Made by a program: the position numbers and the translations under genes | The notes under the pieces: generated by a model | Told to the model about the DNA's origin: nothing | Database searches by the model: none | The model's input: the letters and a program-made list of their open reading frames with translations, nothing else | Part shown: positions 12,003 through 23,415 of the stretch, piece after piece | How the letters are laid out: each line of letters begins with the position of its first letter | Position numbering within the stretch: the first letter of the stretch is position 1 | NCBI GenBank assembly: GCA_029448655.1 | Contig: JACCLO010000003.1 | Location: 1,488,001-1,552,000 of the forward strand | Origin: Wolfiporia cocos | Lineage: Eukaryota > Basidiomycota > Agaricomycetes > Polyporales > Phaeolaceae | Length of the DNA stretch: 64,000 nt | Direction: 5' to 3'

Positions 12003-14617
12003 CTAAGTCCGCGCTGGAGGCGTATTCTCCTCACCATTCACAACTCTCTTAGATCGAGTCTTCCGCGTTTTCTTAGACGATTTAATACCATCCGATGTAG
12101 TAGTTGTGTGAATGAAATTCGTGAATGGAGGGTTATTGCTCTGCCGTTTACGCCCTCGGACTTGTTTGACGGCCGGGATAGAATGCTGAGTCACCGGAGA
12201 TGATACCACGCTATCCAGAACTGGGGGAGGTGAGTACTGAACTTGGGAGAACGTGGACGAAGGGTGCTCCTGCACCATGGACACGGGCGGCGGCACGGCA
12301 GCTGGCATGAGCGCAGGCGGAGTGCTTGCGAGCTGCACTGGACCCGATTGATGTTGTCCGGGCGAAGATAGCGCAAGCAGGACGGGATCGATCGGGATAG
12401 GTTCGGATGGCACGATGGAAGTCGGATTCTCCAGAGGCATGTGCTGCGAGGGTCCCTGGGGCGGTATGAGCTGCGGCGGCGGCGGCGTTGCGGAATCGTG
12501 CGTCGGCGGCATTGTGGAGGCATGTTACGGGTCGAATACCCGTTCATATATTCGAGTCGCAAATATAAATCGTTCTTCTGCACGTAGGCTTGTTGCCGTA
12601 TGCAAGGCAAATACTCGTTAGATGCCTTCAGGTCCTAAGTAAAGTCCTTAGGAGGTCGGTTAATATCCAATACGCGTTAGAGGATATAATCTGTTCAAGT
12701 GCGAGTCTGATAGAATATAAGACTCGCCTAAGTCCGAGAAGTCAGTGTGCACTTCGAGGACTTAGTCGTTCGGTTGCTCGAGTGAGAAATACTGAGCGTA
12801 GTTTCCTACGTTTGAGAACGAGTATAAGACTTCTTGTTTGTACAACAAGGTCGAGCTAAGGAGCCTCGACAGTAAGTACATGAGTTTATATACTACGTTA
12901 GGTTTTAGGGGTCAAGTCCATCCCTGATGTCACCGATACTATCTACGCTATAGTTCCAAACGTTTGATAAGTATGTAGTGATATATCTGAGACGATAGAT
13001 AGGAATGATGATGGCGGTTGAACGCCATCTGTCAGCTAATAAACGATGAACATGAAACGAGGGCAGAGTTGGATCTGCCAAGGATGAAACGCGCCCTCTA
13101 AACTAATACAACCGGGGATGCGCCCGGTACGAGTCACGAGTAGCCAGGGGGTTGGTTGTGCAACAAGTCCCTGTATCGTATTCACCCAGTGGTGAGTTCT
13201 GTCAGCGTTCGAAAAATCAAAACCACCGTAACAAGGCATGGGTCGGCGGCGGTAAGCAGGAATTAGTGGGATCACCACTACTTGAAGCTGCATTCTGATT
13301 TTCTGGCGATGATACCTGGTACCGGGCACCCTCCCAGCGCTTGAACTTGTCAGGGTCCATCAATCGAAAATAAGTAGTACCGCTCTCGAATGCGCGATAT
13401 AAAACCTGTAGCTCGTTCCTGGAGCCAACGTCGCTAGGGCTGCAGAACTTCTGCAATGGCCAGTTAACGTATATCACGCCATATTTTGCGGTTATCATCT
13501 CGTCGAAGTTGGGATAGAACATGCGCTTGATCTTTGTCTTTGCAACTTCATCTATAACCACATTAATAAAGGCCTTGTTCTACCATATTGTACTCACTGA
13601 GCTTTCGTAAGATAATCTCTGCAGTCTTCTTCTTAAGTTCACTGACTCCTTGGACATGGCTATCGACAGCTCCTGTCCCACATAATAATGAGATTACAGT
13701 TAGACTCTGAAGGCATCGGGCTGCTTACCTTGCACACCAGATATGAGATACGCTTCCATGCGCAGGCCAATATCGGCCACCGGCAACTTGAGTGTATTCT
13801 CGAAAAATTCCTTGACCTGGTTGCTTGTGACGTACTGAAACGGCTGATTGTACATATCCAAATTCTCGCGCGTGGCAATAAGGACGCATTCGATGCCTGT
13901 GCGCTGATGTAGCGTTTCGAGCTATTGATATCAGTCCCTAGACGAGACCCCGGGGAGATATAATGCACGTACCTCGCCCTTAAGCTTGCTCAACGTGTTG
14001 CGGCCGTCGTTGAATACGTGAACGGGAAGGTGGTGCTTTGCGACTGCCTTCGCCTCACGTATCTCCTCCAGTTGACCTGCGGCGCTTTCCGTGGCGGCCG
14101 CACGCTCATCGGCACTCATTTGCTTCCACCGAGCAGAAATCTCCCCGGTAAGTTCGGACGATTTTTTGCGAGGTACGTCATCCGGGAGTTCTAAACAGTA
14201 TGAATATTTAACTTAGCATGACACCAAAAAAATGAATGCACACATACCTGCGTTGATGCGACGGATCTCCTGACTAAGGAACGCGTTCCATCGGCTCACC
14301 TTCCTTTTGTTGGAGCGTAGGCGTGAGGACTGCATTAAAAGCTGATAGTAATACTCGCTAGAATGGGACCCGAAGTCTTCCCGAAGGGACTGAGCCAGTG
14401 CCCACACCTTCTGGCGCGCGTGTTCTAGCGCCGTCTTGAAGGCCTGGTTTCTTAGCGCTCGAGCAGCCTTCTGTCTCGCTAAGTCTTCCGCCGTTTTCCC
14501 GATAATCTTGCGTCGAGCTCGATATCTATGGGAGACCCGATCTTTGTCAGACTTCCGACTAAATCTTTGAAGAGTGGCATCCTGGAGACTGACAAGGTCG
14601 GGGGCATAGCGAGCCAT
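12003..14617 (-). pseudogene. HMG-box-like KDZ cargo gene, interrupted by a solo LTR
   Basis: Predicted exons: 14617-14248, 14190-13973, 13921-13729, 13672-13598, and 13551-12003 split by the solo LTR. All four introns are GT-AG and 51-57 nt, and phases agree throughout. An HMG-box-like segment spans the exon 1/2 junction (RWNAFLSQEIRRIN then ISARWKQMSADERAAATESA), a pattern common in abundant basidiomycete hypothetical proteins. The next part has KRMFYPNFDEMITAKYGV and WPLQKFCSPSDVGSRNE, also typical of that family. The tail is Pro/Ser-rich and ends in a basic RGRKRQ/KKTRKTRSKR patch, a likely nuclear or DNA-binding tail. Removing the LTR and one AGGCA copy restores one frame, so the gene was intact before that insertion. 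A DNA-binding accessory role is inference. Confidence 0.75.
12523..13233 (-). mobile_element. Solo LTR of the A/C/E gypsy family inside the KDZ element
   Basis: 711 bp, TGTTACGG to CCGTAACA ends, reverse orientation, flanked by a perfect 5-bp duplication AGGCA (12518-12522, 13234-13238). No internal sequence remains, so LTR-LTR recombination is implied. It lies in the last exon of the HMG-like gene. Confidence 0.93.
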
Positions 14618-14690
14618 AGCGGCCTACGAGGCCCGAGAACGTGAGAGCGCGAGATTTGATTTTGAATGATGAGGAAGCAGAACGTGGGCG

Positions 14691-14733
14691 AGAAGTCAAG
14701 AAGTCGAGAAGTCAAGAAGTCAAGAAGTGAAGA
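14691..14733 (+). repeat. AAGTCAAG-type simple repeat
   Basis: Imperfect tandem AGAAGTCA/AGAAGTCG units in the spacer between the HMG-like gene start (14617) and the end of the viroplasmin-like gene (15044). It may be promoter-proximal for the HMG-like gene. Confidence 0.6.
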
Positions 14734-15043
14734 CGAGAAGAATTTTCTTCGCGCACACGTGATGGTCCCAGTGTTCAGCCACACTCTTAGCCACAGTCTG
14801 TACAGACTGTGGCATTCATTCGATGGAGGAACAAGGGAAGCAGATGCTCTATTGTGGAGTCCTTTCCGAGCAGTGGCGCACGGTTACTAATCTGGTTTGC
14901 GAGTGCAGCGCGGACGTGCTGGGAGTTGTCTTGGCAGAGGTTGCGGACGCATGGGACAATGCGTGCCAGGATAACTTCCTTCTCTAGCAGCTTAGCGGAC
15001 CCAACGATTACGGTGTTCTATTGCGACTGGGTTGCAAGACTAA

Positions 15044-16360
15044 CTATAGATTTCCGAGCTCGTAAATGTAGTAAAGGAAGTCCATCTCAGAGATGTTGGC
15101 ACCGTATGGTGCCAACGTCGACGTGAACTCCTCGCGAGAATTGGAGTAGGTGATAGCCTGAACGATTCTCAGGCGTGTCTCCGTATCGTACCCGTGAGTC
15201 TCTATGTAATAGTCAGTAAGCAGTCCGAGCGACGCAATAGGAATATCGCGCAGAGCTGGGCGCTGCCCTGTGTGAACACGGGTGACTTCGCGAAACCCTC
15301 GTTCGACGTAGTGCACCCACTCTGCGGGCTGTAGAAGTTGCTCGGCCCCCCTATCTGTACTGCGCGGCGGCGGGGGAAGGAAGTGCTGGGTGTAGGGTCG
15401 TATCATGTCCTGCTCGCACGTACGAATGGGGAGATGAGGGGCCGCGGGCGCATGGACGACCGCGGGACGAGACGTTGCGTGCGCGTGTGTGTTGACAGTC
15501 GTGTTGCGAGGCATTGCGTGAACAGAAAGATGGCGAACATATGCTGCTTGTGATTCGGCACGACCTTGGGGACGCTGGCGAGCCGTCCCGGAGCTCTGGG
15601 ACACGCTTTCCCCGAGAGATAATCCTGTGATTGTTAACAATGTAATCATGTGGCTTGGAACACACATACATCAAGGTATACACACCTGACATCTGGGACA
15701 TCACGTTGTCTAACCCTTCTGTTGCAGCTTCTAGACATGTCATAAATTCATAAGTCTGCAACACAACCTGCTAACGACGCACCGTCCACGTTCTCCGAAA
15801 TATCGGTAACGTTTCCTCCTACGTTAAGCGACTCTGCACCTTTGTAGCAGTAATATTTGATCGCGTCGGCAAGCGTTTTGAAAGATTTGTGTTGCTGGCC
15901 AGAGAAGCCATAGGTAAGGGGGTAGACTTGATCCCTGATGGTCGATAGGTTCAAGAATATATTGCATGCAATATAATGTCTTACCACTTGAAGAATATAC
16001 CAGTTTTGCGTCCATATAAAACTACATGAAAACTCTTGACGTCGAGAAGACCTTCGATGATGCCGAGTGCCCGGGAGTCATGCAAATTCTCGACGATCTG
16101 CGTAACGATATGCGCCGGAGGATCATCGGTCATCGCGGATTTGAAGTGCTTCTCTTGAATATGGTAGAGCTTCTCCGCTTCTGTTTGATTGTTGCAATGA
16201 ATGACGATCGGAAACGGATAGGGCCAGTGCTTCTCAGCAAGTCCTCGTGGGCTGTCGAGCAAACGTCAACCTTCACGCCATTTGCCATAATAATATGCAC
16301 TTACCGGACGTCGTAAATTCCAGGTTGGGAGCCTCCAAGAACTACACAAGGGCCAGACAT
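15044..16360 (-). CDS. Viroplasmin / RNase H1 N-terminal-like KDZ cargo protein
   Basis: Exons, with start at ATG 16360: 16360-16305, 16251-15985, then from 15934, with two further introns near 15785-15735 and 15695-15635. Introns are GT-AG; the first two are 53 and 50 nt with matching phases. The start reads VVLGGSQPGIYD. After the second splice the protein reads FHVVLYGRKTGIFFKW then YPLTYGFSGQQHKSFKT. The GRKxGIF...W......GFSG...K.FKT....A pattern is that of the Cauli_VI/RNase H1 N-terminal fold, which binds RNA:DNA or dsRNA. There are probably two such repeats. The C-terminal part (about 15667-15044) is Pro/Arg/Ala-rich then helical, and I do not recognise it. No RNase H catalytic domain is present. 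The function in transposition is unknown. A perfect 48-bp inverted repeat lies just upstream. Confidence 0.7.
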
Positions 16361-16402
16361 GTTGAGTAACAGCAATAGTGAGTGTGACTGAAATGAGACG
16401 TG

Positions 16403-16510
16403 AGGCGAGCGAGATGGTAGTGGGGAGTGGACGCTGATCGAGCTGAGACGACTCGCGACTTGCGTCTCAGCTCGATCAGCGTCCACTCCCCACTACCATC
16501 TCGCTCGCCT
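16403..16510. repeat. Perfect 48-bp inverted repeat, 12-nt loop
   Basis: Left arm 16403-16450 and right arm 16463-16510 are exact reverse complements, with a 12-nt spacer ACTCGCGACTTG. It begins 43 bp upstream of the viroplasmin-like gene's ATG and about 190 bp beyond the transposase stop, so it sits in the promoter or 5' UTR of the cargo gene. Cruciform extrusion, a hairpin RNA or a protein site are all possible. Confidence 0.95.
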
Positions 16511-16699
16511 GCTGCGTCCCTTTTGGCCACATGCAAAATTGGATGCTATTTGAGCTTGTTCTATGTCTGAACACATAAGATGACAATTTATTAGCTTAGA
16601 AAATGAATAACCCAAGTTCTCGTGAGTTGATTGAATGCAGCAATGCAATATGTGAGAAGCAGCCGCCTCACCACTAATTCAAGGATTGTTTGAGTGCAA

Positions 16700-19600
16700 C
16701 TACATGGCAAGGTTACATACAAAATCCACTAGTGCATCCACTTCCGCTTCTCCCTCGTCGTCTTCGTCTCCCTCGTCATCTGAAATTCTTGTCTCTACAC
16801 TAACCTCGCCCTCTGCCCTGCTTCCGCCTGTCTCTACTCGAGTAGCGATCCTGCCCACTCGCGCTGCACTCTCTGCCGCTTTATCTGTTTGCGCGAGCAA
16901 TACACCACCAATCGCCGCATCCCCTTTACGAGCACCAGGGCTCGGCGTGCCGGTGAAGCCCTTTAACGCGTATAACTGTTGAAGTCGCTTGAGATGGCGT
17001 GCGTTGATATTGCGATGGCGTTCGCAGTATTCAGCAACCGCGCCATAAATTTGAGAGCCTTCGGACTTCAAGTGGTTCAATATCCTCGTAAAATGCGCGT
17101 CTTCGTCGCAAATAGACGTATGTAATCGACGCGCCTCAATATTGCAACGCGTTAATTCCTCGCGAGCGCGATCGAGCCTACGAGCCTGTCTCATTGTTTC
17201 TCGGATAGCGGGTCTTGTCCAGGGCTTGTCATGAACGTCATTTCGAGTGTCCTGTAGTAAATGGAATTCATCAAGGAAGCTATAGTGAGATACCTGCTCC
17301 CAATCCACTGTAGGCATCGGTGGATCCAAGCTGAGGGCCGCTCTATTGTATACTTTGACAGCATTCCGAATTGCCTTAGAACGAGCTTGTAAAGACTTGG
17401 CGATATGAGTGCGGACGCGATATCCTGCACAACCGCGTCAGATAAGTGGCGATGTTGAACAGCTAAATACTCACCCGATCGCGCGATATTCATCTTGTGC
17501 AACTCGAACAGACGTTGTATGACAAGGCGGTGAAGGTTTTCTAATGCGCGGTGATACTGTCGTGTTGCCATATACTTCAATGTTTCCGTATACTCATAAT
17601 CTGTGACCTCCCATCGCTTGGCAATACCCAACTGCGCCTCCATCTCTGTGACCTCACGCGTGAGCGTCGCTTGGCGTTCGCGTAGATATTTGCGCCTGGT
17701 CTCGAGTTTCCGGGTACGCGATGTATCAGCATTGTAATCGACCGCACTTGTTGTAGGCGGGGCAAAACGAATTTCTGCGGGCGCGGTACGATAGAATTGG
17801 GTCGATACGCCCTCAAGCTCCGCGGTTGTCTCACGTAACTCTTGTAACGCCTCGACGTACGCTATTGCGTGAACATGTTCGGCGGACTCGCTCCCGAGCT
17901 GCTGAAAGTATGCGCGTTCTTCTTCGTGCCAGGCATCAATTTCATTTCGAGTGATTTTGAGTGACCTCATGGCTTCATCCAGTGCAAGGGATTCGGATTC
18001 TATCATGTCCAAGGCCTGCTTATAGTTATTGAGGATCATTGTAGACAGGTTTGTGTACTTCTCATCATCCCATTGTCGGAAATAAGTGTCGATAAGGAGG
18101 CGGCGCCGATATGCTGACGCATGACGCGTAATCGACGCGAGACTGTTGGAAGAGCTGAATATACGTTCGAGGGTCTCCAAATCCTCTATCCCGGCGCCCT
18201 CAATTACATTGGGGTGGTTTCGCGTCTGGCATGGATAACAGTGAGTATATCCATGGAATGCATTTACACAGCATCGGCATCCGTTGGATTGCCATCGCGA
18301 CCCCAGTGAGCTGCGCCTGATCGTGCCCTCAAATTCGCATCCTATGTCGTATCCGACAAGAACGCGGTCTCCGAATACTTCAAGTACCTTGGAGATTGTA
18401 GAGAGGGGATACTTGGCACTGATAAAATGTCAGAAAGTAGACAGAAAATAAAATAGTACTTACAGTTCGCCACTTTGTATCATATCAGTAATCCACAGTA
18501 TAAAACTGTGCCGACAGGCACTGGCAAAAATTCCACACTCATCAAAAATGCCCCACATTCTCTTTTTTTCATCGGACGCTGCCGCTTTCCAATTCTTGGT
18601 ACAAGGTTCATATGCTGACCCATCCGCCGCGCCGTCGGTCGGATCACCCTCGCCGCCCTGAGCGACGTCATCCTCGTCTTCGCTATCATTTTCTGATGGG
18701 TTGTTTTGCGGCTGCCTACGGGATTGGACCTCGTCCGCGAAGCGGTGGACGTAGGACTGTGGTAGGTAATAATCGCTGTCTTCGAAGACGCGTACATCGC
18801 CCCGCATACGTCCGTTGATGGTAGCCAGACGTTTCAAAGAATTGTTGCCGTCCATACAGATGAGCCGCTTCCATTTCATGGGTGGCTCGCCATCAAGCTA
18901 AAGTTAATTAGTATGCGAATAGACAGATCGGCAACAACGTACCTCATATCCGCAAGCCGGACACGCGTAGAGAGCACGCCAGTTGGGCGTATCGCGTCCT
19001 AATGCAGCTAGAACCTGCTTGTCTACTATACGCCGCATGCGCAGATATATGTCAAACGCGTCTGAAATGGCGGTCCTCAATTCTTGTCTGTATGGAGTCT
19101 GAACATAGAGTGAGTAACCGACAGTTCTGAACTGATTCTCTCCTACCTTGTACAAATAGCAGATCACTTTACAGACAGATTCAATACTAAGAGAGGCTTT
19201 GAAAAGTCTCAGAGAAAACATAAGCTCCAGAGTCCTTAATGATATCGCCAGCGAGGGATTAATCGGGGTCGTGCCGAGGTACCCATACATGACGATTGCC
19301 TCCGCAACAGAGCGCGCCTCAGGAGGGCGCCGGATATGGACGGACGTTTCTAAAGAGTATATATCGAAAACGTTGATCTCGAAGTCATAACGCGAAGGTA
19401 GCAGATCGGCATTCGGTCTGCAATCGGAATACCGCCAGTCGACGTACGCCTCCGTGATCTCCGGGAGTACAAGCCGCCAATTTTCGTCCATGTTTTGCGT
19501 GCGCTGACGCCAAGTACGCCCATCGTTCCTCTTCCTCAGCTTGTACAGCCTGCTAAGATTAGTTGAAGAACGAGTCAAGCACTTTGCTACGCACCGCGAT

Positions 19601-19988
19601 CCTGCAATGTCCCGTAGCGCATACATGAAGTCCGCATTATTTCTAACCTCGCCTGGAAGGGTCTCCCACTCCTCATCATCCTGCAAAGCGTCGCTCATCC
19701 AATCATGAATTGATGTCGTGTCGTCGATATCCATTGGCTGATTGTCGCCACACATTTCAGCGAGCGCCTTGCGCGATTGGGGACCAAGTGCTGATGCAGA
19801 CATAAAATCGCGAAATACAGAAGAAATATGTATTACGCACCGAAAAGACACATCTCGTAACGCTCTCTAACTCTTTTCCTCTCCTTGAATAGTTCGCGCT
19901 GGTTCATGACCTTACTTACTGAGGACTTGCCTATGCCTTGCCCACAAGACACCGTAGCCTTACGAGAGAGCCCCCTGCGATTGCTCAT
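16700..19988 (-). CDS. KDZ transposase
   Basis: Catalyses excision and insertion of the KDZ element through an RNase H-fold nuclease. Five exons: 19988-19841, 19790-18943, 18897-18464, 18418-17475, 17424-16700. Introns are 45-50 nt, all GT-AG with consistent phase, giving 1032 aa. Family hallmarks: YLGTTPINPSLAISLRTLEL (exon 2), CPACGYE at the exon 2 end (zinc-binding), then CMDGNNSLKR, GIFDECGIFASACRH, ILWITDMIQSGELAKYPL, VGYDIGCEFEGT, FHGYTH, IEDLETLERIFSSSNSLAS, a long coiled-coil-rich middle, and AKSLQARSKAIRNAVKVYN after the last splice. The tail is acidic. Asp in DGN and in YDIG are likely catalytic, but this assignment is inferred from conservation. Exon 3 has an acidic Asn/Ser/Asp insert between the DGN and GIFDE blocks. 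The frame is intact. Confidence 0.92.
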
Positions 19989-20281
19989 GGAGATATATAC
20001 AGCAAGTAGTATTTGAAGGAAAGCAGGAACAGAGAAAGCCCTCAGAAGCAGCGCGCACGCTCAGGCTTAGGGAAGACGAGCACTTCGCACAATGTATTAT
20101 TACAGCACGTGATGGATAACGGAGATCAAAGACCTGGCGCTCCGAAAAGAAACGAAGCGCAAGAGATCAATCGATCACGATCGGCGAGAAGTCAGGAACA
20201 TAGAGAACAATCAGTACAGCGAAAGAGACAAACTCGTCTTAGACAGATAGCGAATTCGATAGCAGCTTGGATTTTATCATT

Positions 20282-20783
20282 AGAGCCATCGGAGAGGTAG
20301 CCTAGATTCGCTAGGAGTGCTGGTGTTTGTACTGAGGTCGAGGGATGCATCGGAGATCGAGCAGAGCGCCCGTTAGATAAGATATGGTAAGCTGAGTTAG
20401 AAAACGCACCTGAAGAGATAGCTGGTGTCAGAGGACACCAGATTCGATGACAGCTTGGATTTTATCATTAGAGCCATCGGAGAGGTAGCCTAGATTCGCT
20501 AGGAGTGCTGGTGTTTGTACTGAGGTCGAGGGATGCATCGGAGATCGAGCAGAGCGCCCGTTAGATAAGATATGGTAAGCTGAGTTAGAAAACGCACCTG
20601 AAGAGATAGCTGGTGTCAGAGGACACCAGATTCGATGACAGCTTGGATTTTATCATTAGAGCCATCGGAGAGGTAGCCTAGATTCGCTAGGAGTGCTGGT
20701 GTTTGTACTGAGGTCGAGGGATGCATCGGAGATCGAGCAGAGCGCCCGTTAGATAAGATATGGTAAGCTGAATTATAATACGC
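20282..20783 (+). repeat. 188-bp tandem repeat at the inner edge of the right TIR
   Basis: Units start AGAGCCATCGGAGAGGTAGC at 20282, 20470 and 20658. Two full 188-bp copies are near-identical and the third is cut after TATGGTAAGCTGA, where a variant sequence begins. A fourth related block lies at about 20874-21050. The left TIR has fewer copies, so the repeat extends beyond the shared TIR only on the right. Confidence 0.9.
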
Positions 20784-21885
20784 ACTTGAACTTGAACTTG
20801 CGGTCGACGTAGGACTGTGGTAGGTAATAATCGCTGTCTTCGAAGACGCGTAGAGAGCACGCCAGTTGGGCGTACTAGGAGTGCTGGTGTTTGTACTGAG
20901 GTCGAGGGATGGATGGGAGATCGGACGGAGCGCCCGTTAGATAAGATATGGTAAGCTGAGTTAGAAAACGCACCTGAAGAGATAGCTGGTGTCAGAGGAC
21001 ACCAGATTCGATGACAGCTTGGATTTTATCATTAGAGCCATCGGAAAGCTAAGGTGAGCAAGAGAACACTCGGCATACGAAGGTTTGCTGAGCCATCTTG
21101 AGCCGATAAGATAGACGCGCGCCATCTGCGCCGATCACTAGGCGCCAACAGCCACTGGAGGGCGCAGGCGCCGAGCGGTGCACGTGCTTCAGGGCGCGCG
21201 TCATCCACAAACCGGCCACCCATCCATCCCAAATATCAGTTCTATTCGAATTTAATTTCTACAATTGAATCTATAACGTTTGAGAACTATAGAAAGCAAA
21301 AAAATTCGCGTGAAATGATTGCCGTCGACGCGGGACCCGTGCTCATCGTGCGCTGCGGCGGCGGCAGGGCGCTTCCCCAGGCGCGATAGGGCGCTTCCCC
21401 GGGCGCGCGGCGCACGGCTCATTAGGCGCTGACAGCCGCTAGGAGAGGCGCGCGCCAGGCTGCACGTGCCTCGGGCCGCCCGTCCCGCGTCATCCAAGGA
21501 TTCGCCCGTCAATCCACCCCAAAGACCTCATATATTACGCAAATCGTTGTCATAATCGTATTCAGACTATCTATTAACCTAGTAACGTAGAAAGAACCGT
21601 GCGAAAAGGCCGAGTATTGAGGTAGGAGCCGCGCTCATCGTGCGCGACGGCGGCGGCGAGGCGCCAAAGGGCGCGCGCGCGTCGTTGGGCGCGGGAATCC
21701 TGTGCCGAGCCGGCAGCGCCCCGTCGGCAGCGCTCACAGTACATGTTGTTATAAAAGGTAATTTCTCAGGCTACCTCAGGAGGAAACTGGCAGCACGCCT
21801 TGAACGCGAATTGTAAGCTAACTGGCTATGCGCGCCTCACGTGTAGGCCAAGCTAATTAGCTATCGGTTGGGTAATGTACAGGTG
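20552..21885 (-). repeat. Right terminal inverted repeat of the KDZ element
   Basis: Reverse complement of 10516-11849 over 1334 bp. Ends GGGTAATGTACAGGTG at the duplication AACCTGAC. Identity breaks just inside 20552, where the extra tandem copies begin. Confidence 0.93.
20800..20874 (-). repeat. Transposase-gene fragments fused inside the TIR
   Basis: 20800-20852 matches transposase exon 3 at 18742-18794 (53 nt, one mismatch). 20846-20874 matches exon 2 at 18963-18991 (29 nt, exact). The two matches overlap at ACGCGTA, present at both breakpoints in the gene. The left TIR carries the same fusion at about 11527-11601. Confidence 0.9.
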
Positions 21886-23415
21886 AACCTGACGTACTGG
21901 AGAAGCACACAGCGCCTAAATCGGCGACAAGCGAGATGGCATCTATTCCTTTCGCAATTCGACCTGAAATTACAGCACGTCCCCGGAAGGAAATTAGTCA
22001 TGGCCGACACGCTTTCCAGGTTGTACCACCTGGACGAAAGCAACGAAGACAACGAGGGAATCACCATGATTCCAGACTAACTCGTCGTCCACGCAATCCA
22101 GATCCCGATCATCGATCGAATCAAGAACGCCAACGATCGAGATGAATCTGCGGAACAGGCAATCCGCGCTCTAGGGGGCACAGGCGAATTCCCCGCAAGA
22201 ACCACCGCAGATGAATGGCAACAAACGGATGGGATACTGCTCTACAGGGGCAGGATGTACGTGCCGAAAGATGAGGGCCTTCGACGGGACGTCATCTCGA
22301 AATACCACGACACGATCCCGGCCGGACACCCTGGGATCTGGGGTACAACAGTACAGGTTACGACCCACTTTTGGTGGCCTGACATGAGAACAATGATAGC
22401 GGAATACGTCCGGGGCTGTGCAATCTGTCAACAGATGAAACCTGATAGGAATCCGCTGAAACCCCCTTTGCAACCAATACCGACACGGGAAGACGCCCTC
22501 CCCTTCTCACAGTGCTCGGTCGATTTTGTCACCGACCTGCCAAGAGTCGGAAAGTATGACTCCATGATGGTGATTGTCGACCATGGCCTATCCAAGGCCA
22601 TCTCTCTCACCCCATGCGACAAAACGATCACTAGCGAAGGGGCGGCAGAGATATTTCACCGGAAAATCTACTCGCTATATGGCATCCCCCGAAAGATCAT
22701 TTCAGACAGAGGACCGCAGTTTGCATCAAAGCTTTTCAAGGAATTATGCAAGCTGCAGGGAACAGAATCAGCGATGAGTACGGCGTACCACCCACAGACC
22801 GACGGACAGACAGAAAGAATGAATCAACAGATCGAAGTATACCTTCGCATCTATTGCATGAACGACCCGTTCCAATGGGTACAGCGACTGCCTGACGTCG
22901 AATTTGCGCACAACACCAGACGAACCGAAAACCGGCCAGCGCCACTCGAAATAATCCTAGGATACGTCCCGAGGGGATTCCCAGATTATGACAGAGTAGG
23001 GAACGTCCCGGCAGCAGTTGACAGGATCAAGAAGATCAAAGAGGCGCGAAAGATGGCATTCATCGCGCATGAATTAGCCCAGAAAAGAATGGCAGGGCGG
23101 TTCCTCAGAGAACTGCCAAAGCTTGAGAAAGGGGACAAGGTCTGGCTCGATGCCAAGAACCTAACAATCCCCTACGAATCGAACAAACTAGCACCAAAAA
23201 GAGAGGGACCCTTCACCATCGCAGAAAAGATGGGACCCACGACATACCAGTTGCAGTTACCGACGAACTGGAAAATTCATCCGGTATTCCATGCCGCCTT
23301 ACTAAAACCGTTCAGAGAAACGAGGGTGCACGGACCCAATTACCTACGGCCGCCACCTGATATCATCAAGGGACAAGAAGAGTATGAAGTCGAAGCCATC
23401 TTGGCTGATAGATGG

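Larger units (their letters stand above)
10516..21885. mobile_element. Complete KDZ-type DNA transposon, 11,370 bp
   Basis: It splits element A's RNase H region and is flanked by a perfect 8-bp duplication AACCTGAC (10508-10515, 21886-21893). The uninterrupted site can be read in element E at about 61072. TIRs of 1334 bp start CACCTGTACATTACCC. All three internal genes lie on the minus strand: transposase, viroplasmin-like gene, HMG-box-like gene. The transposase identifies the KDZ superfamily (Kyakuja, Dileera, Zisupton), whose Zisupton members make 8-bp duplications. An A-family solo LTR sits inside the HMG-like gene. The transposase frame is undamaged and both TIRs are present, so the element could still encode transposition; only the HMG-like gene is broken. 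Confidence 0.93.

Noticed and set aside
20282..20783. CRISPR-like array
   Set aside because: Plain 188-bp tandem repeat with no spacers, in a eukaryotic transposon.
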